From Candidatus Omnitrophota bacterium (GTDB taxonomy: Bacteria; Omnitrophota; Gorgyraeia; 2-01-FULL-45-10), in contig JAGVGJ010000021.1 in the NCBI GenBank assembly GCA_020057115.1, positions 1 through 33,362 on the forward strand: a DNA stretch of 33,362 bases, given 5' to 3'. Every line of letters starts with the position of its first letter. Position 1 is the first letter of the stretch. Both the position numbers and the translations under genes were made by a program. The notes below the pieces were generated by a model. It saw nothing but the letters and a program-made list of their open reading frames with translations. It had not been told where the DNA came from and did no database searches. Below are positions 31,857-33,362 of this stretch, piece after piece.

Positions 31857-33054
31857 CCTTAGTATAGAGGCAAGTCCTATTCTTTCCACCGCGTTTTGCT
31901 TCGTAGAGGGCAAGGTCTGCCCGTGATATGAGCTCATCTTTGGTATTGGTATCTTCAGGGAAGGTGGCGATGCCTGAGCTTATGGTGGGATGCTTCTTCT
32001 GCTCCAGAGGAGCTTCAGTTACGTAAAGCCTTTCGATCTCGATCCTTAATCTTTCCGAGAATAGGCGAGCAGCTTCTTTCGACGTTCCGGGCATTATGAT
32101 CGCGAACTCCTCGCCGCCGTAACGCGCCGCAAAGTCAAATTTCCTGGACTTATTCTTCATGACGGCAGCTATCTGGCGCAATGTCTCATCGCCCTTCATG
32201 TGGCCGAAAGTATCATTATAGTATTTAAAATTATCCACATCTATCATGACGAAGCTTAAGTTTGACTGGTCATTCCTCGCCCTGGAGAGTTCCGAGGAGA
32301 GCGTCTCCTGCAACCTGCCGTAGTTCCATAGCCCTGTCAGCCAGTCCGTGCACGATAGGTAGACCGTCTCTTCGTAGAGGCGGGAGTTCTCTATGGCAAG
32401 GCCGGCGTGGTTTGCGAACATCGTGAGCATCCTGACATCGGACTTTGTTATGGGTTTCTTGTTGAAGACATTGTCTACGAGGATCGCCCCGAGGATCTTG
32501 TCCTTTGCTTTAAGCGGGACTGTGACGAAGTAATTGGTGTTAAGAGTGTTCAATATCTCGGGATCGACCATCTGCTTGGCTTCGTCTGTCGTTATCTCAA
32601 AAGGCATGCCTTCAAGGATGGTGAGAGCCAATATCCCCATATCCTCTCTTAAAGGTATCTTCATGCCTTTCACGAGCGTGTTAAGCTTGGATTCCGGGTC
32701 GCGCCTGAACGTGTCATATGCGGCGATGAAATCCTCGAGCGTCATCTTGCTTGAAGATACGGCGCTCCAGATCTTGCCGGCTTCTTCGGCAGAGTGCGGG
32801 CCTATCCCCATCACGCCTTCAAGGACAGACTCCTTCTCATTGACCAAAAACAGCATGGCGCGGTTAAAGCCGAGTCCCTCGTGAGAGGTTAGCGCGGTCA
32901 ATATGATATAGAGGACCTGGTCTAGCTTTAGGGTAGCCCTCATGGCATTAGAGATCTCGTAAAGCATCGAGAACTCCCATTCCATGCGCTCGAGTTCCTG
33001 ATGGAGCTTCTTCTCAAGCTCCCGCTCTTTGTCGTGTTCCTTTTCGTGGTGCAT
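31831..33054 (-). CDS. GAF domain diguanylate cyclase (GGDEF)
   Basis: The 407-residue protein starts with a charged coiled coil (residues 1-35), then a GAF-type sensor domain (about 40-235; LYEISNAMRATLKLDQVL, VPLKAKDKILGAILVDN, FANHAGLAIENSRLYEE), and ends in a GGDEF domain (about 245-400). The catalytic motif is GGEEF near residue 313, an active variant. It is preceded at the expected 5-residue distance by RKFD, the RxxD inhibitory site that binds cyclic di-GMP. DWLTGLWNYGRL and MIDVDNFKYYND are the substrate and metal segments. It should make cyclic di-GMP from GTP in response to a ligand or state sensed by the GAF domain. The ATG at 33054 sits 7 nt after a good -10 box and has no Shine-Dalgarno sequence; an upstream TTG overlaps the -35 box and is rejected. 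The 3' end overlaps smc by 26 nt, tail to tail. Confidence 0.95.
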   Translation of the reverse strand: MHHEKEHDKERELEKKLHQELERMEWEFSMLYEISNAMRATLKLDQVLYIILTALTSHEGLGFNRAMLFLVNEKESVLEGVMGIGPHSAEEAGKIWSAVSSSKMTLEDFIAAYDTFRRDPESKLNTLVKGMKIPLREDMGILALTILEGMPFEITTDEAKQMVDPEILNTLNTNYFVTVPLKAKDKILGAILVDNVFNKKPITKSDVRMLTMFANHAGLAIENSRLYEETVYLSCTDWLTGLWNYGRLQETLSSELSRARNDQSNLSFVMIDVDNFKYYNDTFGHMKGDETLRQIAAVMKNKSRKFDFAARYGGEEFAIIMPGTSKEAARLFSERLRIEIERLYVTEAPLEQKKHPTISSGIATFPEDTNTKDELISRADLALYEAKRGGKNRTCLYTKAMGEKRPQ

Positions 33055-33061
33055 GTTATAA

Positions 33062-33090
33062 AGGATAGCATAAGAGGGAAAGTATGTCAA
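33062..33090 (-). promoter_or_regulatory. Sigma70-type promoter of the GGDEF gene, probably leaderless
   Basis: On the minus strand, TTGACA (33090-33085) and TATCCT (33067-33062) are exactly 17 nt apart. Transcription would begin at about 33056-33053, on or next to the ATG at 33054. No ribosome-binding site precedes that ATG, in keeping with a leaderless mRNA. If the true start is instead a downstream codon, the coiled-coil N-terminus would be shorter. Confidence 0.65.
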
Positions 33091-33123
33091 TTTCGCCGGA
33101 GCTCAGGAGGCCATTCTATGGTT

Positions 33124-33310
33124 CGAATTTTCCTTCTGACAAAGGCTGTCGGACCGGTAAGGCGGGCCTTTCGTGAGCCCTCTCCGGGTGGAGTATCCTT
33201 ACGCGAACGTTCCATTCCCAGAGGGAATGTCACTCGGAAGGCCGCGATTTTCGCTGAAAAATCGCGGCCTTCGACGTCGCTCCAGGACACCCCACCCTTC
33301 GAGGGCTTAC
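33124..33310 (-). repeat. Three-way-junction repeat, copy 2, with flanking family blocks
   Basis: An outer helix pairs 33186-33199 with 33284-33297 (two mismatches, both U-G on the minus-strand RNA). It extends outward, after a 3x3 internal loop, as 33173-33182 with 33301-33310. Inside are hairpin 2, CATTCCC/GGGAATG (33213-33219, 33223-33229) around loop AGA, and hairpin 1, a perfect 15-bp stem (33237-33251 with 33258-33272) around loop CGCTGA, followed by GACGTCGCT. At 33124-33137 and 33144-33155 lie exact copies of blocks found inverted at 11967-11980 and 11949-11960. It sits between the GGDEF promoter and the window end, with no supported gene. Confidence 0.8.
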
Positions 33311-33362
33311 ATGCCGCGACCCCCTCAAGGTTACTGACTCGTGCTATCTTGTGATGGCGCAT

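Noticed and set aside
33087-33362. A minus-strand 91-codon ORF with peptide similarity (SDVEGR.FS.KIA) to the minus strand of copy 1
   Set aside because: The shared peptide lies exactly in the 15-bp hairpin, and the differences are base-pair compensating changes, so structure explains the conservation better than protein.

Overview
The window looks like bacterial chromosome from an uncultivated lineage. The best guess is Omnitrophota (candidate phylum OP3) or a close relative. This is an inference from gene style: one giant exported mosaic ORF, a diderm-like lipoprotein, and dense cytoplasmic housekeeping genes in the standard code. No marker gene here proves it. About 94% is coding, mostly on the + strand.

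Layout. (1) 112-5924: cutA, tRNA-Ala(CGC), an apparently exported Memo-AMMECR1 fusion, a lipoprotein with three internal repeats, rsmE, an mtaB-like tRNA methylthiotransferase and a family-2 glycosyltransferase. The genes after the tRNA are tightly packed and probably co-transcribed. (2) 5921-11489: a good sigma70-type promoter, then fabG-acpP-fabF (fatty acid elongation), then acyl-CoA dehydrogenase-etfB-etfA. The EtfA carries an N-terminal two-cluster ferredoxin domain, as in electron-bifurcating or ferredoxin-linked Etf systems. (3) 11490-12248: a gene-free stretch filled with diverged inverted repeats. (4) 12249-27956: one uninterrupted 5,235-codon ORF. It has an N-terminal signal peptide and a chain of modules joined by Pro/Ala linkers: a ChaN/EreA-like domain, GHKL ATPase, Ser/Thr kinase, nucleotidyltransferase, membrane segments, a phosphodiester-glycosidase-like domain, an HExxH protein, a methyltransferase-like domain, a clan GH-A glycosidase, GNAT, a transglutaminase-like domain, DUF218 and a PPP-family phosphatase. 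(5) 28131-31856: smc. (6) 31831-33054, minus strand: a GAF-GGDEF diguanylate cyclase overlapping the smc 3' end. (7) 33091-33362: another copy of the repeat family.

The two most unusual items are these. First, the giant ORF combines kinase, phosphatase, ATPase and cell-surface enzyme modules in one exported polypeptide, with internal signal-peptide-like segments and an intrinsic-terminator-like hairpin inside its first 25 codons. Second, a repeat family at 11.5 kb and 33.2 kb keeps the same three-way-junction fold although its stem sequences differ, with compensatory base changes. This points to a selected RNA or DNA structure.

All calls come from reading sequence and motifs. No database search or folding program was run.
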